Shown piece by piece: positions 1-8,938 of a stretch of DNA of 64,000 bases (the stretch's first letter is position 1; every line of letters starts with the position of its first letter). The DNA comes from Bradyrhizobium sp. LLZ17 (GTDB lineage Bacteria > Pseudomonadota > Alphaproteobacteria > Rhizobiales > Xanthobacteraceae), in the NCBI RefSeq assembly GCF_041200145.1, contig NZ_CP165734.1:6925001-6989000 (forward strand), given 5' to 3'. Made by a program: the position numbers and the translations under genes. A model generated the notes under the pieces. It was not told where the DNA came from. It was given only the letters and a program-made list of their open reading frames with translations, and did no database searches.

Positions 1-1
1 G

Positions 2-1111
2 CAGTTCGGATCGTTCGTGACCAGTCGTCATGCCGAGGTCAGCCTAGTGATGCGCGACAAGCGCTTCGGCAAGGATTTTGTCGAGCGCACCAAGCGCCGC
101 TATGGCCCCGAGATCATGAGCGAGCCGGTGTTCCGCAGCATGGCTCACTGGATGCTGCAGGCCGATCCGCCCGACCACACCCGCCTGCGCGGCCTCGTGG
201 TGAAGGCCTTCACCGCCCGGCGGGTCGAAGACATGCGGCCGCGCATTCAGGCGATCGTCGATCAGGCCATCGACGCGGTGATCGACCGCGGCCACATGGA
301 CCTGATCGAGGATTTCGCCTTCCGCCTGCCGGTCACCATCATCTGCGAGATGCTCGGAATCCCGGAGGATCATCGGGAGGTCTTCTACAACAGCTCGCGC
401 GATGGAGGGCGGCTGCTCGACCCGGTGCCGATGTCGCCCGAGGAGATCGCGAAGGCCAACGCCGCCAACATGATGGCGCAGATGTATTTTCAGCAGCTGT
501 TCGAATTGCGCCGCCGCACTCCCGGGGATGATCTCATCACCCAGCTGGTGCAGGCCGAGGAGGACGGCAGCAAGCTCAGCAATGAAGAGTTGACCGCCAA
601 CATCATCCTGCTGTTCGGTGCCGGCCACGAGACCACCGTCAACCTGATCGGCAACGGCCTGCTGGCGCTTCATCGCAATCCCGACCAGCTTGCTCTGCTG
701 AAGGTGCAGCCGGACCTGATCACCAACGCAATCGAGGAATTCCTGCGCTACGATTCCTCGGTGCAGATGACCGGGCGCGTCACGCTGGAGGAGATCGACG
801 ATCTCGGCGGCGTCAAGGTCCCCAAGGGCGAGACCGTGCTCTGCCTGCTCGGCTCGGCCAACCGCGATCCGGCAGTCTATCCGGACCAGCCCGACCGCCT
901 CGACATCACCCGGCCCAATGTCAGGCCGCTGTCGTTCGGCGGCGGCATCCATTTCTGCCTGGGGGCCCAATTGGCGCGGATCGAGGCCGAGATCGCCATC
1001 GCCACGCTGCTGCGGCGGCTGCCGGATTTGCGCATCGACGACGTCGAGAACCCGGAATGGCGGTCGACCTTCGTGCTGCGCGGCCTCAAGCAGCTTCCGG
1101 CAAGCTGGTAA
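2..1111 (+). CDS. Cytochrome P450 (5' end outside window)
   Basis: This is a heme-thiolate monooxygenase of the soluble bacterial P450 class. The I-helix oxygen-activation motif reads FGAGHETT (about bases 614-637). An ExxR-type K-helix, EEFLRY, follows at about 736-753. The heme loop reads FGGGIHFCLGAQLAR, with the axial Cys codon at 956-958. The frame is open back to base 2, and residues before the internal GTG at 17 (FGSFVTSRHAEV) match the usual P450 sequence just upstream of the B helix. The true start is therefore upstream, and only about 370 of roughly 400-420 residues are present. The substrate and redox partner cannot be inferred, because no ferredoxin or reductase gene is in view. 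Confidence 0.93.
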   Translation, partial: QFGSFVTSRHAEVSLVMRDKRFGKDFVERTKRRYGPEIMSEPVFRSMAHWMLQADPPDHTRLRGLVVKAFTARRVEDMRPRIQAIVDQAIDAVIDRGHMDLIEDFAFRLPVTIICEMLGIPEDHREVFYNSSRDGGRLLDPVPMSPEEIAKANAANMMAQMYFQQLFELRRRTPGDDLITQLVQAEEDGSKLSNEELTANIILLFGAGHETTVNLIGNGLLALHRNPDQLALLKVQPDLITNAIEEFLRYDSSVQMTGRVTLEEIDDLGGVKVPKGETVLCLLGSANRDPAVYPDQPDRLDITRPNVRPLSFGGGIHFCLGAQLARIEAEIAIATLLRRLPDLRIDDVENPEWRSTFVLRGLKQLPASW

Positions 1112-1143
1112 TAGCCGTCAGCGTTGGTTCTACGAGCGCTCTA

Positions 1144-1250
1144 CCTCATCCTGAGGAGCCCGCCCTAAAGGCGGGCGTCTCGAAGGATGGCCGCAGGCGG
1201 GGGCCTCTATGGTTCGAGACGGCGCTTGCGCGCCTCCTCACCATGAGGAT
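1144..1250. repeat. Palindromic intergenic repeat, two half-elements
   Basis: After the P450 stop there are two imperfect palindromes. The first runs from CATCCTGAGGAGC to GTCTCGAAGGATG. The second runs from ATGGTTCGAGAC to CTCCTCACCATGAGG. The two share the GTCTCGAA/TTCGAGAC core in opposite orientation. This resembles the short interspersed palindromes that are abundant between genes in Bradyrhizobiaceae. No reading frame here looks coding. Confidence 0.65.
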
Positions 1251-1405
1251 CTCGCACCGGGGTTAACCGCCGCGCCCAACAGTCGCTGTGACTTCGCCAC
1301 ACTTCCCCCTATATAAGAGGCTGTTCCGGCGCGCCTGAAGCCTCTGCGGCCAAGGTTTGGCGGCCAAGGTTTGGCCCGGTTGCCGGTTTGGCCGAGGGGA
1401 GACCC

Positions 1406-4400
1406 GTGCAGACGACGCTGCTCGGATTGGCGATTGCCTTCATCTTAGCGCTGCTGGCCGCGTTGATCGGGCCTTACTTCGTCGACTGGAACCAGTTCAG
1501 GCCCCAGTTCGAGGCGGAGGCGAGCCGTATCATCGGCGTGCCGGTGCGGGTGGCGGGCGAGCTGGACGCGCGGCTGCTGCCGGCGCCGACGTTGCGGCTG
1601 CGGGCGGTCACCTTCGGTGGCAACAACGATCTCGGCCGGCTGCGCGCCGACAAGCTCGATGTCGAGTTCAGCCTGAGCTCGCTGATGCGCGGCGAATGGC
1701 GTGCGACCGAGCTCACCGTCAACGGCATGGCGGTGGATCTCGGCCTCGACGCCAAAGGACGGGTCGACCTGCCGTCGACCGCGAGCGGCACCTTCAATCT
1801 GGCCTCGCTTGCCATCGAGCGGCTCAACCTCACCGGCCGCATCGCGCTGCATGACGCCGCCAGCCATTCGACACTGGAGCTCAACGACATCGCCTTCTCC
1901 GGCGACGTGCGCTCGCTCGCCGGCTCCGTGCGCGGTGACGGCAATTTCACCGCCGGGCGCACGCGCTATCCGTTCCGCATCTCCTCCGGCCCGAGCCCCG
2001 ACGGCAGCGCCACCCGTCTTCACCTCAACATCGATCCAGGCGAGCGTGCCATTTTGGCCGATCTCGAAGGCGTGCTTGCCTTCGACAACCGCCTGCCGAA
2101 ATTTGAGGGCGCGTTGACGCTGGCCGTGCCGGCGACACGGAAGCCGGGCGAGAGCGGGCCCACGCCCTGGAAGCTCACCGCAAAGCTCAAGGCCGACCCG
2201 GCCGGTGCCAAGTTCGACCAGATCGACGCGAGCTTCGGCAATGATGACGCAGCGCTGAAGGTCGGCGGCGTCGGCGATCTCAGGTTCGGTGCGTCGCCGC
2301 TGCTGCGCGCGGTGCTGTCGGCGCGTCAGGTCGATGCCGACAAGCTGGCCGGCAAGGATGATGCCGAGCCGCTGCGCATCCTGCCGGCGCTGCGCGCGGG
2401 CCTCGCCGCGATCCCGCAGGCACCGATCCCGGCGCAGATCGAGTTCAATTCCGACCAGATCATGCTGGGTGGCCGCCCGCTCCAGAACATCTCGGCGGAG
2501 CTGACGACTGACGGAAGATCGTGGACGTTCCAGCGGCTGGATTTGCGCGCGCCCGGCATGACGCAGCTGGCGCTGAACGGGGCCGCGCCGGGCTCCGACA
2601 GTTTCAGCGGCCGCCTCAGCGTCGAATCCTCCGATCCTGATACGCTGGTGGCCTGGCTCCAGGGCCGCAGCGAGGTCAACCGCCGCAGCACGCGGCCGCT
2701 GCGCCTGGCAGGCGATGTGACCATCGCCGCAAACCATTTCGCGATCGAGAAGCTGAAGGCCGATATCGAAGGCGGCACTGTGGAGGGACGGATCGCTTTC
2801 GTGCAGACCGGCGTGAACAAAGGCTCGCGGATCGACGCCGAGCTGAAAGCGGACCGGCTCGACCTCGATGCCGCCGCGAGTTTTGTCCGCGCGCTGGCGG
2901 GACCGCAGGGCGAATGGCCGGAAGAAGCAAAGCTCTCGCTCGACGTCGGCCGCGCGATCTCCGCCGGCCAGGAGCTGCGGCCGTTCGCGGCCAGGCTCGG
3001 CTATGGCGCGACATCGCTGTCGCTGGAGCAGTTGCGGTTCGGTCAGCCGAACGGTGTGACCACCGAGGCGAGCGGCAGCTTCGACCGCACCCAGGCGACG
3101 GGCCGCCTCGCGCTGAAATCCTCGGCCAACTCGCTGCGCGATCTCACCGCGCTGCTCGAGCCGATCGCGCCCGCGGTGCGCGCGCGGTTCGATGCTCTCC
3201 CGTCACCGCCCGGCGCGACCCGCCTCAAGCTCGATCTCAGCCTCGACAAGAACGCCGAACATGCCGACCGCAGCGACGCCCGCGCCGTGTTCGACCTCGA
3301 TGCGCCGCAGCTCAAGGCCATTGCGACGCTGGCTGCGCAGACGCCGGCGGCCGCGCTCAATGGCATCGACATCGACCGCCTCCGCAACAGCGACTTCACG
3401 CTGGACGCGAAAGTGTCGACGCCGCAGGCGGGTGCGCTGCTGGCGCTGCTCGGCCTCGATCGCATCGTCGCCGCAGGCGAGGGCGCCTCGCAGTTCGAAG
3501 GAAAGCTGAGCGGCGCGTGGCGCCGGTCGCTGCAATTGAACGCCAAGCTCAGTGGCGGCGCGCTGGAGGCGGATGCCCTGGGCAGTGTCGAATTGTCTGG
3601 GCCGGAGCCCAAGGCCAATGTGAACTTGCATGTGCGCAACGCCAATCTGGCACCGCTGTTCGGGACCAGTCCGGCCGACAAATCCGCCCAGAGCGTCAGC
3701 CTGTCCTCCCGCCTCACGCTGTCCGGCAATCGGCTGACTTTTGACGATCTCGACAGCGCTGCCGCAGGTTCGCATCTGCGCGGCCATCTCGCCATGACCC
3801 TGGATCAGGAGAAGAGCGTCGATGGCGAAGTCGGGCTGGACACGCTCGATCTCATGCCCACGCTCGCGGTGGCCCTGGGTGCGGCCGGACGAGACGCTGG
3901 AGAGCCGCTGAGCGCGGGACTCGTCACGGGCTGGCGTGGCCGGATCGCCTTCCAGGCGTTGCGCGGAACTTTACCGGGCGCAATCGAGCTGCGTCCGTTC
4001 AGCGGCACGATCAGGAGTGACGGCCAGTCGCTCGCGCTCGACGCGCTCAAGGGCAGCATTGGGGGCGGCGAGATGACCGCAAGCCTCGATGCGCGCAACG
4101 GCGCCAACGGCCTTGCGCTGAGTGCGCGCGTCGATCTCAGCAATGTCGATGCGGCGAGTTTGCGCTACCGCGATCTCGCTTTGCCGAAGGGGCGCGCGTC
4201 GCTGCAGATGGCGCTGACGAGTCAGGGCCGCAGCGTCGCGGCGCTGACCGGCGCGCTCGCCGGCAACGGTACCGTGACGCTCGACTCGGCTGAAATCAAC
4301 GGGCTCAATCCGCGTGCCTTCGAGATCGCCATTCGCGCCAGCGACAGCGGCCAGGTCTCCGACGACAACCGGCTGCGCCAGCTGGTCGACCCGGCGCTCT

Positions 4401-5062
4401 CGGCAGGCCCGATCACGGTCGCTTCCGCGCAGATCCCGTTCACGATTCGCGACGGCCGGCTGCGCGTCGGCGCCACGCCGCTGGAAGCGAAGAACGCCCG
4501 CGCCATCGTTTCCGGCGGCTACGATATTCCCGCGGACCAGGCCGATATCCGCGCCAGCCTGACGCCGATCATGACCGGGCTCTCCGGCGCCCCGCCGGAA
4601 ATTCAGGTGTTTGCGGCGGGCCCGCCCGACAAGCTCAACCGCAGCGTCGATCTCGCGCCGCTGTCGTCATGGCTTGCGGTGCGCACCATCGATCGCGAGA
4701 CGCGCCGGCTGGATGCCATCGAGCGCGGCGAACCGCCGCCGGCCACCGCCGCACTGCCGACACTGGTCTCTCCCGACCCCGCGCCCGAATCGTCGCTCAC
4801 CGATGTGCCGATGCCTGGTCGCGATCCGCGCCGCGCACCGCCGAAGCCCAAATCTGAGCCAAGGTCTGAGCCAAAGGCCGAGCCAAGGGTCGCGCCGACG
4901 CCGAAGGCCCCGCAGGCCGCGCCCGCCGCGCCGAGCCCGCCGCTTGCGAGCCAGCAGATCGCGCCGCTGCCGCCGCCGATCGAGGTGAGGCCGGCCCCCG
5001 GCCCGCCGCCGCCAAGGCCCAAGCCGAAGCCGCCGCTGGTGCTGACGCCACAGAATCCGTAG
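1406..5062 (+). CDS. AsmA family protein with Pro-rich C-terminal tail
   Basis: This is a 1218-residue AsmA-type protein. The family is anchored in the inner membrane, with a large beta-rich periplasmic part implicated in outer-membrane assembly and lipid transport. One N-terminal transmembrane helix (LLGLAIAFILALLAALI) is followed by the family-typical stretch YFVDWNQFRPQFEAEASRI. An AsmA_2-like C-terminal region (about residues 950-1100) precedes a tail of about 90 residues rich in Pro, Ala and Lys with short SEPR/SEPK/AEPR repeats. GTG at 1406 is preferred over an in-frame TTG at 1388, because GAGGGGA at 1394-1400 gives a good ribosome-binding site and the helix then sits at the very N terminus. 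The gene stands alone between two palindromic repeats. Confidence 0.85.
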   Translation: MQTTLLGLAIAFILALLAALIGPYFVDWNQFRPQFEAEASRIIGVPVRVAGELDARLLPAPTLRLRAVTFGGNNDLGRLRADKLDVEFSLSSLMRGEWRATELTVNGMAVDLGLDAKGRVDLPSTASGTFNLASLAIERLNLTGRIALHDAASHSTLELNDIAFSGDVRSLAGSVRGDGNFTAGRTRYPFRISSGPSPDGSATRLHLNIDPGERAILADLEGVLAFDNRLPKFEGALTLAVPATRKPGESGPTPWKLTAKLKADPAGAKFDQIDASFGNDDAALKVGGVGDLRFGASPLLRAVLSARQVDADKLAGKDDAEPLRILPALRAGLAAIPQAPIPAQIEFNSDQIMLGGRPLQNISAELTTDGRSWTFQRLDLRAPGMTQLALNGAAPGSDSFSGRLSVESSDPDTLVAWLQGRSEVNRRSTRPLRLAGDVTIAANHFAIEKLKADIEGGTVEGRIAFVQTGVNKGSRIDAELKADRLDLDAAASFVRALAGPQGEWPEEAKLSLDVGRAISAGQELRPFAARLGYGATSLSLEQLRFGQPNGVTTEASGSFDRTQATGRLALKSSANSLRDLTALLEPIAPAVRARFDALPSPPGATRLKLDLSLDKNAEHADRSDARAVFDLDAPQLKAIATLAAQTPAAALNGIDIDRLRNSDFTLDAKVSTPQAGALLALLGLDRIVAAGEGASQFEGKLSGAWRRSLQLNAKLSGGALEADALGSVELSGPEPKANVNLHVRNANLAPLFGTSPADKSAQSVSLSSRLTLSGNRLTFDDLDSAAAGSHLRGHLAMTLDQEKSVDGEVGLDTLDLMPTLAVALGAAGRDAGEPLSAGLVTGWRGRIAFQALRGTLPGAIELRPFSGTIRSDGQSLALDALKGSIGGGEMTASLDARNGANGLALSARVDLSNVDAASLRYRDLALPKGRASLQMALTSQGRSVAALTGALAGNGTVTLDSAEINGLNPRAFEIAIRASDSGQVSDDNRLRQLVDPALSAGPITVASAQIPFTIRDGRLRVGATPLEAKNARAIVSGGYDIPADQADIRASLTPIMTGLSGAPPEIQVFAAGPPDKLNRSVDLAPLSSWLAVRTIDRETRRLDAIERGEPPPATAALPTLVSPDPAPESSLTDVPMPGRDPRRAPPKPKSEPRSEPKAEPRVAPTPKAPQAAPAAPSPPLASQQIAPLPPPIEVRPAPGPPPPRPKPKPPLVLTPQNP

Positions 5063-5103
5063 AGCAGGTTTGGTTTGCACTGAACGGGCCGCGGGCTCGC
5101 TTG

Positions 5104-5280
5104 ACCTCGCCCGCTTGCGGGAGAGCATAGGCCGCCTTTGGCGGCCGTCATCTAAGAACGCCAAGGCGCCGCCTCGGCTATGCCGAAGGCGCGGGTGAGG
5201 GCTTTGTCCGCTGGGGGATCGTCCCGTTGGGGAGACACCCTCACCCCAACCCTCTCCCGCAAGCGGGAGAGGGAGCGCAC
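5104..5280. repeat. Interspersed element with inverted CCCGC(T/A)(T/A)GCGGG ends
   Basis: The 385 bases between the AsmA gene and the next gene hold a structured element. It begins with CGCCCGCTTGCGGGAGAG near 5108 and ends with CTCTCCCGCAAGCGGGAGAG near 5252-5271. The ends are self-complementary as well as complementary to each other. Inside are GGCCGCCTTTGGCGGCC and a GGGTGAGGG/CCCTCACCC pair. No transposase is present, so it looks like a MITE or REP-like element. The remainder up to 5456 contains no recognised feature. Confidence 0.6.
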
Positions 5281-5456
5281 CTTCCGTGTTACGCGCCGCT
5301 AAACCCATTCCCCCGCATTTTAACGAATTTTGCCCGGCAAAACTGATCTGCCGGTTTTACCGGATTCTCGCGTTTGGTCCCTAGTGTCGGTTCCAGAGGA
5401 ATTCGACGTCCTGCCGATCAAGGCAGGGCGAGCCGCCAAGAACTGGGGTGATCGAC

Positions 5457-6581
5457 ATGAACGGGGCAAAATCGCTTCTACACGATCTGGACGATGCCAT
5501 CGCACGCGGCACCGACGAAAGCCGGGTGAAGGCGTTGTGGCATGCGACCGATATTTTGATCACCGGCCGCTATAGCGACGACGAGATCAGCATGTTCGGC
5601 GAGGTCATCGGGCGGCTCGCAGACGAGATCGAGGTCGCTGCACGCACGCAGCTCTCGGAATTGATGGCGGCCTGCGATCACGCGCCGCTCAACGTCGTCG
5701 AAAAACTCGCTCTCGACGACGAGATCGACGTCGCCGGTCCCGTATTGCGCGACTCTACCCGGCTCGACGAGAAGATGCTGGTCGAGAGCGCCATGACCAA
5801 GGGCCAGTCGCATCTGCTCGCGATCGCCCAGCGCAAGTCGATCGGCGAGGCCGTGACCGACGTGCTGGTCAAGCGCGGTGACCAGGAGGTCGTGACCTCC
5901 GTCGCCAGGAACGAGGGCGCGCGTTTCTCCGGCTCGGGCCTGCTGCACATGGTCAGGCGCGCCGAGGGCGACTCGATCCTCGCCGAGCAACTCGGCCTGC
6001 GCAAGGACGTGCCGCGGCACATCTTCCAGCAGCTCATTTCCAAGGCCTCCGAAGACGTCCGCCGCCGGCTCGAGCACGAGCGGCCCGAGATGATGGCGCA
6101 GCTGCAGAGCTCGGTCACCGAGGTCACCGGCGATTTGCAGTCCAAGTTCGGCCCGTCCTCGCGCAGCTACTTCGTTGCCAAGCGCGTGGTGACGACGCAA
6201 TACCGTCAGGGCAACCTCAACCAGGACTCGATTTCGAACTATGCGCGCCAGCACCGTCTCGACGAGGTGCAGATCGGCCTCTCGCTGCTCTCGTCGCTGC
6301 CGGTCGACGTGATCGAGCGCGCGATGATGGACCGCAACCGCGAGATCCTGCTGGTGCTGTGCAAGGCGCTCGATTTCTCCTGGGACACGACCATGTCGCT
6401 GCTGTTCCTCGGCGCCAAGGACCATTTGATCACGGCGCGCGAGCTCCACGACAACGAGCGCGATTTCGGCCGGCTCAAGACCGAGACCTCGCGCAGCGTC
6501 CTGAAGTTCTACCAGTCGCGCAAGAACAATGCCGGCGCCGATCCCGCCCAGGGTCGTCAGCCCGAGCTCCACATGCACTGA
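5457..6581 (+). CDS. DUF2336 domain-containing protein
   Basis: This is a 374-residue, mostly alpha-helical cytoplasmic protein of the DUF2336 family, which is common in alphaproteobacteria and of unknown function. Recognisable family features are the N-terminal helical segment (HATDILITGRYSDDEISMF) and the central stretch SHLLAIAQRKSIGEAVTDVL followed by VKRGD. No signal peptide or membrane segment is seen. ATG at 5457 is preferred, with a GTG nine bases upstream as alternative. A second DUF2336 gene lies at 37105-38205 and has a similar central motif, QDHLLAIAGRTQLTEPVTDVL with conserved spacing. The 77-residue gene 48 bases downstream may be co-transcribed. Confidence 0.85.
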   Translation: MNGAKSLLHDLDDAIARGTDESRVKALWHATDILITGRYSDDEISMFGEVIGRLADEIEVAARTQLSELMAACDHAPLNVVEKLALDDEIDVAGPVLRDSTRLDEKMLVESAMTKGQSHLLAIAQRKSIGEAVTDVLVKRGDQEVVTSVARNEGARFSGSGLLHMVRRAEGDSILAEQLGLRKDVPRHIFQQLISKASEDVRRRLEHERPEMMAQLQSSVTEVTGDLQSKFGPSSRSYFVAKRVVTTQYRQGNLNQDSISNYARQHRLDEVQIGLSLLSSLPVDVIERAMMDRNREILLVLCKALDFSWDTTMSLLFLGAKDHLITARELHDNERDFGRLKTETSRSVLKFYQSRKNNAGADPAQGRQPELHMH

Positions 6582-6628
6582 GCAAGTGCACTGAGCCTCA
6601 TTCGGGAATTGGCAGGAGAGTATTTGCT

Positions 6629-6862
6629 ATGTTGCCTCAATTCGGCACCGCAATTCGCAAGACCAAAAGCCTCAACGCCGAGACCGGCGGGTCGGCTCCG
6701 GACAAGGCTTCCGTCGACGCCGCATGGCTCGCGCTGGAAGCCGCCAACGATCTCGGCGATCACGCCGCGATCGAAGCCTGTCGCCGTGTCATCGATGCCG
6801 AGCTGAACGGCACCGCCGCCGGCAGCTCGGATATCGATCTCGTGCTGGGGTATTTCAGGTAG
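6629..6862 (+). CDS. Small conserved-looking protein (77 aa), function unknown
   Basis: This ATG-started frame has a strong ribosome-binding site (GGCAGGAGAG at 6611-6620) and lies 47 bases after the DUF2336 gene on the same strand. The product has a charged helical centre (DAAWLALEAANDLGDHAAIE, then ACRRVIDAEL) and an aromatic C terminus ending in GYFR. No signal peptide or membrane helix is visible. I do not recognise a named family. The spacing suggests an operon with the DUF2336 gene. Confidence 0.6.
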   Translation: MLPQFGTAIRKTKSLNAETGGSAPDKASVDAAWLALEAANDLGDHAAIEACRRVIDAELNGTAAGSSDIDLVLGYFR

Positions 6863-6895
6863 GGCGTGGGCCTTCGGGGGGTAGATCTCCGGCTC

Positions 6896-7255
6896 TCAGC
6901 CGCAATTCCAGACCGCGCCGATCGGGGTGCGCGTCCAGCACGGACCGAAGCTGCCGCCATTGTAGCGAGGGCCGGCAAAGCCGGGCCGGCCGAAATAGTG
7001 CCAGTCGCCGTCATAGCCGTAATAGGCGGGCACCGGGTCGATATACCAGGGACGCCGGTTGTTGCGCGCATAGCGCCGCAGCCCATTCTTCTGCACGAAG
7101 AGCGGCTGACTGTTGCTCAGGGGCTGACGATAGCCCGGCAGGAAGCCGTAGCCATGCCAGCTTTGCGCCGGCTTCTTGTGCACGGGCGCAGCCGGCGCGG
7201 TGACCGGCAGCAGCGACAGGGCGACGGCAACAAATAGACATGAAAGGCGCGACAT
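6896..7255 (-). CDS. Small secreted hypothetical protein rich in Tyr, Trp, Gly
   Basis: The 119-residue product starts MSRLSCLFVAVALSLLP and has a clear signal peptide, likely cut after an Ala-rich site around residue 22. The mature part is rich in Tyr, Trp, Gly and Pro (for example PAYYGYDGDWHYFGRPGFAG) and ends with two Cys (FGPCWTRTPIGAVWNCG). An upstream in-frame start at 7291 would put 12 residues before the signal peptide and is less likely. I do not recognise the family. It is convergent with the 77-residue gene (33 bases between stops). Confidence 0.6.
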   Translation of the reverse strand: MSRLSCLFVAVALSLLPVTAPAAPVHKKPAQSWHGYGFLPGYRQPLSNSQPLFVQKNGLRRYARNNRRPWYIDPVPAYYGYDGDWHYFGRPGFAGPRYNGGSFGPCWTRTPIGAVWNCG

Positions 7256-7382
7256 GGATCGACCATAGACAGCCAATTGCGCGAACGCCATTCAAATCCG
7301 GGTGCGATTTTCTTGCGGATTTGTACGAATTTGTGGACGACGGCATGCGCGGTTCGCGACACGCCGCTACTCGAATCGCGAG

Positions 7383-8048
7383 CTAGTTTTCCAGCATCGA
7401 TCGAACGGTCCGAGCGAGATCAGCGGTGCGTTCCACCACATGATCCGCGCCTGCCGCTTCAAGCTCGTCCCGGCTACCATACCCCCAAAGCACGCCAAGG
7501 CCGCGCATCCGGACCGCGTGGGCGCCGACAATGTCATGCCGGCGGTCTCCGACCATCAGCGCCTCCGCAGCGATGAAGTCCTGTTCGGACAGGATTTGGG
7601 CGAGCAATTCCGGCTTGTGATCGAGCTTGCCACCGTCCACCGAGCCGTAGATTCCGTCGAAATATCCGGCGAGATTCAAGTGCCCTGCGATGCGTCGCGC
7701 AAAGACCTCGCGCTTCGACGTGGCAATGTAGAGGCGTAAGCCCGCCCGCTGCATCTCTCCAAGCGCCTCGCCAATGCCGGGGTAAAGCTCGCTTCCGAGA
7801 AAGCCGCTTTCGCCGTAGTGCCGGCGATAGGCCACCACGGCGGCGTCGAGGCGGTCGTCGCCATATCTCCGCAGCAAAGCGCGCAGCACGTCTTCGAGCG
7901 GCGGCCCGATGAAGGCCGTAATGTCCAGCGCTTCGTCAGGAGAGTGTCCCAGCGCGCGCAGTGCAGCGAGGCAGCTTGCGGCAATGCCGGGCCGGGAATC
8001 GATCAGGGTCCCGTCGAGATCAAGCAGGACTGTGTGGCGTCTGGACAT
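7383..8048 (-). CDS. HAD-superfamily hydrolase, phosphoglycolate phosphatase-like
   Basis: This 221-residue phosphatase of the HAD superfamily has motif I LLDLDGTLIDS near the N terminus, with Asp nucleophile and acid Asp. A helical cap of subclass I (about residues 20-85) follows. Motif II is the Thr-Ser of YIATSK, motif III a Lys near KLDHKPELL, and motif IV GDRRHD. This is the layout of Gph/PGP-like proteins. The true substrate cannot be told from sequence. A palindromic repeat lies 41 bases upstream of its start. Confidence 0.85.
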   Translation of the reverse strand: MSRRHTVLLDLDGTLIDSRPGIAASCLAALRALGHSPDEALDITAFIGPPLEDVLRALLRRYGDDRLDAAVVAYRRHYGESGFLGSELYPGIGEALGEMQRAGLRLYIATSKREVFARRIAGHLNLAGYFDGIYGSVDGGKLDHKPELLAQILSEQDFIAAEALMVGDRRHDIVGAHAVRMRGLGVLWGYGSRDELEAAGADHVVERTADLARTVRSMLEN

Positions 8049-8088
8049 CTTCGAAACGTACCATCGTTATGGCCATACGGCCCAGTGC

Positions 8089-8174
8089 GTAGGATGGGGA
8101 GAGCTCTTGCGAAACCCATCGTTGCCTCCGCGCTGAAGCGTGATGGGTTTCGCCTTCGCTCTGGCCCATCCTAC
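8089..8174. repeat. 86-bp inverted-repeat element (GTAGGATGGG ... CCCATCCTAC)
   Basis: The element starts with GTAGGATGGG (8089-8098) and ends with its exact complement CCCATCCTAC (8165-8174). Inner arms GCGAAACCCATCG and GATGGGTTTCGC are also complementary, so the whole piece can fold into one long hairpin. This pattern is typical of dispersed palindromes in Bradyrhizobium genomes. The right end overlaps the stop codon of the GNAT gene. Confidence 0.75.
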
Positions 8175-8713
8175 TTGCTTGCCGGTTGGAAGAACTGGCC
8201 GTCATTGGAGTGGCTACCGCGCCGAATGCGATAAATCACCACGTCGTTGCCGTGACGCTGCGTGCTGCGCTCGAGGACATAATTCGATTTCTCCAGCACA
8301 CGGCGCGACGCCGCGTTGCCGACAACGATCAAGCCGATCAGGGACGGCAACGCGAGTTGCGACAGTCCGATGTGCGTCAGCGCGGTCGCGATCTCGCTTG
8401 CCAGTCCCTGGCCCCAGAGCGTGCGTTTGATCGCATAGGCAATCTCGATCTCGTCTGTGTCATCCACCAGGATGTGCCGGAGTCCCGCTCGCCCCGCGAA
8501 CGCTCCGTCTCGCGTTCTCAGTGCCCAGAGCCCGAAGCCGTGCTGATCCCAATGGGCCATGTTGACGGTGAGATACGACTTCGTCGCCTCGGCCGAACGT
8601 ACGCCGCCGATGTAGCGGGACACCTCGGGATCGAGGTGAAGCGCAACGAGATCCGCAAGGTGGTGTTCGGCCAGTCTCTCGGCGGTGAGGCTGGTGGTTG
8701 TGAACTGATCCAT
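8171..8713 (-). CDS. GNAT family N-acetyltransferase (RimJ/RimL type)
   Basis: The 180-residue product fits the Acetyltransf_3 group: LTAERLAEHHLADLVALHLD at the N terminus, the beta-strand core EIEIAYAIKRTLWGQGLASE containing the acetyl-CoA loop, and NAASRRVLEKSNYVLERST near the C terminus. Its acceptor (protein N terminus or small molecule) is unknown. The last codons and the TAG stop are formed by the end of the palindromic repeat at 8089-8174, so the C-terminal tail may have been altered by insertion of that element. The next 225 bases towards feoB hold no recognised feature. Confidence 0.85.
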   Translation of the reverse strand: MDQFTTTSLTAERLAEHHLADLVALHLDPEVSRYIGGVRSAEATKSYLTVNMAHWDQHGFGLWALRTRDGAFAGRAGLRHILVDDTDEIEIAYAIKRTLWGQGLASEIATALTHIGLSQLALPSLIGLIVVGNAASRRVLEKSNYVLERSTQRHGNDVVIYRIRRGSHSNDGQFFQPASK

Positions 8714-8938
8714 GAAACCAGATAGCCGATGTCGAGCTGGTCACGATGCCGGGGACAGCCGATGTTGGCATCGTGAACCTGTTTTCCCCGACGGGTCAAC
8801 CGTGGCAGTGAGGAGCTCGGATTTCGATTGGCTCCATTCGCGTTACGGCCAGAGATTTCGTACATGCGTAACCCGTTGATCTCACAGCTTCCGTCTACTG
8901 TGCATGGGGTTGTTTTCGCAGTTTTGGTTTCGAGGGGC

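Noticed and set aside
44..970. Long open frame on the minus strand opposite the P450 gene
   Set aside because: It is an antisense shadow caused by high GC at third codon positions. It has no family similarity, and the plus strand encodes clear P450 motifs.
1445..2737. 430-codon open frame opposite the AsmA gene
   Set aside because: The composition is Arg/Gln/Val-rich shadow sequence with no ribosome-binding site. The plus strand is clearly coding.
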